Part shown: positions 33,565-34,049 of the stretch, piece after piece
Layout: every line of letters begins with the position of its first letter
Position numbering within the stretch: the stretch's first letter is position 1
Assembly: GCA_018826895.1 (NCBI GenBank)
Contig: JAHJYA010000086.1
Span: 1-34,049 of the forward strand
Length of the DNA: 34,049 nucleotides
Reading direction: 5' to 3'
From: Gammaproteobacteria bacterium
GTDB taxonomy: Bacteria; Pseudomonadota; Gammaproteobacteria; Pseudomonadales; Pseudomonadaceae
Position numbers and translations under genes: made by a program
The notes under the pieces: model-generated
What the model was told of the DNA's origin: nothing
What the model saw: only the letters and a program-made list of their open reading frames with translations
Database searches by the model: none

Positions 33565-33939
33565 TCAGGTGTCGTCGCCCTTTTTCATCAAGCCGGCGAG
33601 GGCGGCGAAGGGGTTGTGGGTGGCCTGGGTGGTCTTTGGGGTGCTCAGCGAGCCTTCGCTGAAGTACTGCTGGTCGGTGTAACGCGAGTGTTCGTTATCG
33701 TGGCAGTACAGGCACAGCAGCTCCCAGTTGGAGCCGTCCTGGGGGTTGTTGTCGTGGTTGTGGTCGCGGTGGTGTACGGTCAGCTCGCTCAGACGCTTGC
33801 CGGAAAACTCCCGGGCGCAACGGCCGCAGACGTGCGGGTACATTTTCAGCGCCTTGGCGCGGTAGCCTTCTTCACGCGAGCGCTGGGCCTCGGCGAGGAT
33901 GCGGTCGAGCTTGGCGGTAGGTGCGGTGTCGGTGCTCAT
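33565..33939 (-). CDS. yajD: YajD-like HNH nuclease-family protein
   Basis: This 124-residue protein has a compact HNH domain: HVCGRCAREFSGKRL (first zinc CxxC), LTVHHRDHNHDNNP with the HH pair, and NWELLCLYCHDNEHSRY with the second CxxC and the HNH Asn/His. The N-terminus is a charged helix (LDRILAEAQRSREEGYRAKALKMYPHVC), as in YajD. The ATG at 33939 gives the family length (~115-120); a longer frame reaches 34026 without support. The ribosome site is weak (GAGA). Role and substrate are unknown. Confidence 0.9.
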   Translation of the reverse strand: MSTDTAPTAKLDRILAEAQRSREEGYRAKALKMYPHVCGRCAREFSGKRLSELTVHHRDHNHDNNPQDGSNWELLCLYCHDNEHSRYTDQQYFSEGSLSTPKTTQATHNPFAALAGLMKKGDDT

Positions 33940-34049
33940 GGCAACGTTCTCATAGGTAAGCAGGGTGCTAGGGTCTGTTGACGTTTCGTTCGCGGTCGCG
34001 CCGGAGCCAGTTTTAGCGCGAGGCAAGGCACGAGATGCGAAGTTTAGCC
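33940..34049. other. Right-edge intergenic sequence, possibly part of a repeat
   Basis: No gene is supported in the last 110 bases. The part from about 33968 (AGGGTCTGTTGACGTTTC onward, with GAGCCAGTTTT and GCGAGGCAAGGC) recalls a dispersed intergenic repeat of Pseudomonas. It is cut by the window end, so neither its extent nor its type can be judged. Confidence 0.3.

Overview
The window is about 34 kb of GC-rich, densely coding DNA that looks like a Pseudomonas chromosome (sensu lato; a mendocina/alcaligenes-like lineage is my guess). The reasons are a family I.1 lipase with its foldase, the order RNase D–YcgL–dehydrogenase–YcgN, a REP-type repeat with TGTAGG/CCTACA ends, and strong G/C preference at third codon positions. 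I see no rRNA, tRNA, CRISPR array, transposase or integrase. No gene-free stretch exceeds 300 bases; the largest are about 212 (13895-14106), 209 (22974-23182) and 196 (31067-31262) bases.

Region 1 (1-13.9 kb) is the right-hand part of a non-ribosomal peptide siderophore island. It holds the C-terminal end of an NRPS (A-PCP-E-TE), a diaminobutyrate aminotransferase, a TonB-dependent receptor, a fused two-domain FecCD permease, a periplasmic binding protein, an MbtH protein, a SyrP/TauD-type hydroxylase, an AlcB/IucB-type acyltransferase, a FhuF-type iron reductase and, on the opposite strand, the ABC ATPase. The tailoring genes point to a peptide with diaminobutyrate, a beta-hydroxylated residue (probably aspartate) and an acylated hydroxamate. 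That is the chemistry of marinobactin-like siderophores rather than of a catecholate. Two promoters overlapped by Fur-box-like sequences, plus one motif like a PvdS-type iron-starvation promoter in front of mbtH, suggest iron control.

Region 2 (14.1-16.5 kb) holds a MarR regulator with an MFS exporter and a coupled 41-residue membrane peptide, then an exported glutathione-peroxidase-like protein.

Region 3 (16.6-22.4 kb) looks like a lipid-scavenging locus: secreted lipase, its foldase, and a hybrid sensor kinase 18 bases behind the foldase gene. Facing them are a NarL-type response regulator and a FadL-type outer-membrane fatty-acid channel. Hydrolysis, uptake and a candidate two-component control pair sit together.

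Region 4 (22.5-34 kb) is mostly core housekeeping: a degenerate lysozyme-like protein, a 3-mercaptopyruvate sulfurtransferase, a spermidine-synthase-like protein, an HDOD protein, an SMP-30-like protein, the coupled rnd–ycgL–dehydrogenase operon, a divergent HxlR / PRISE-reductase pair, YcgN, an exported zinc-peptidase-like protein, a SpoU-family RNA methyltransferase and a YajD-like HNH protein. Two inverted-repeat elements lie in its intergenic gaps.
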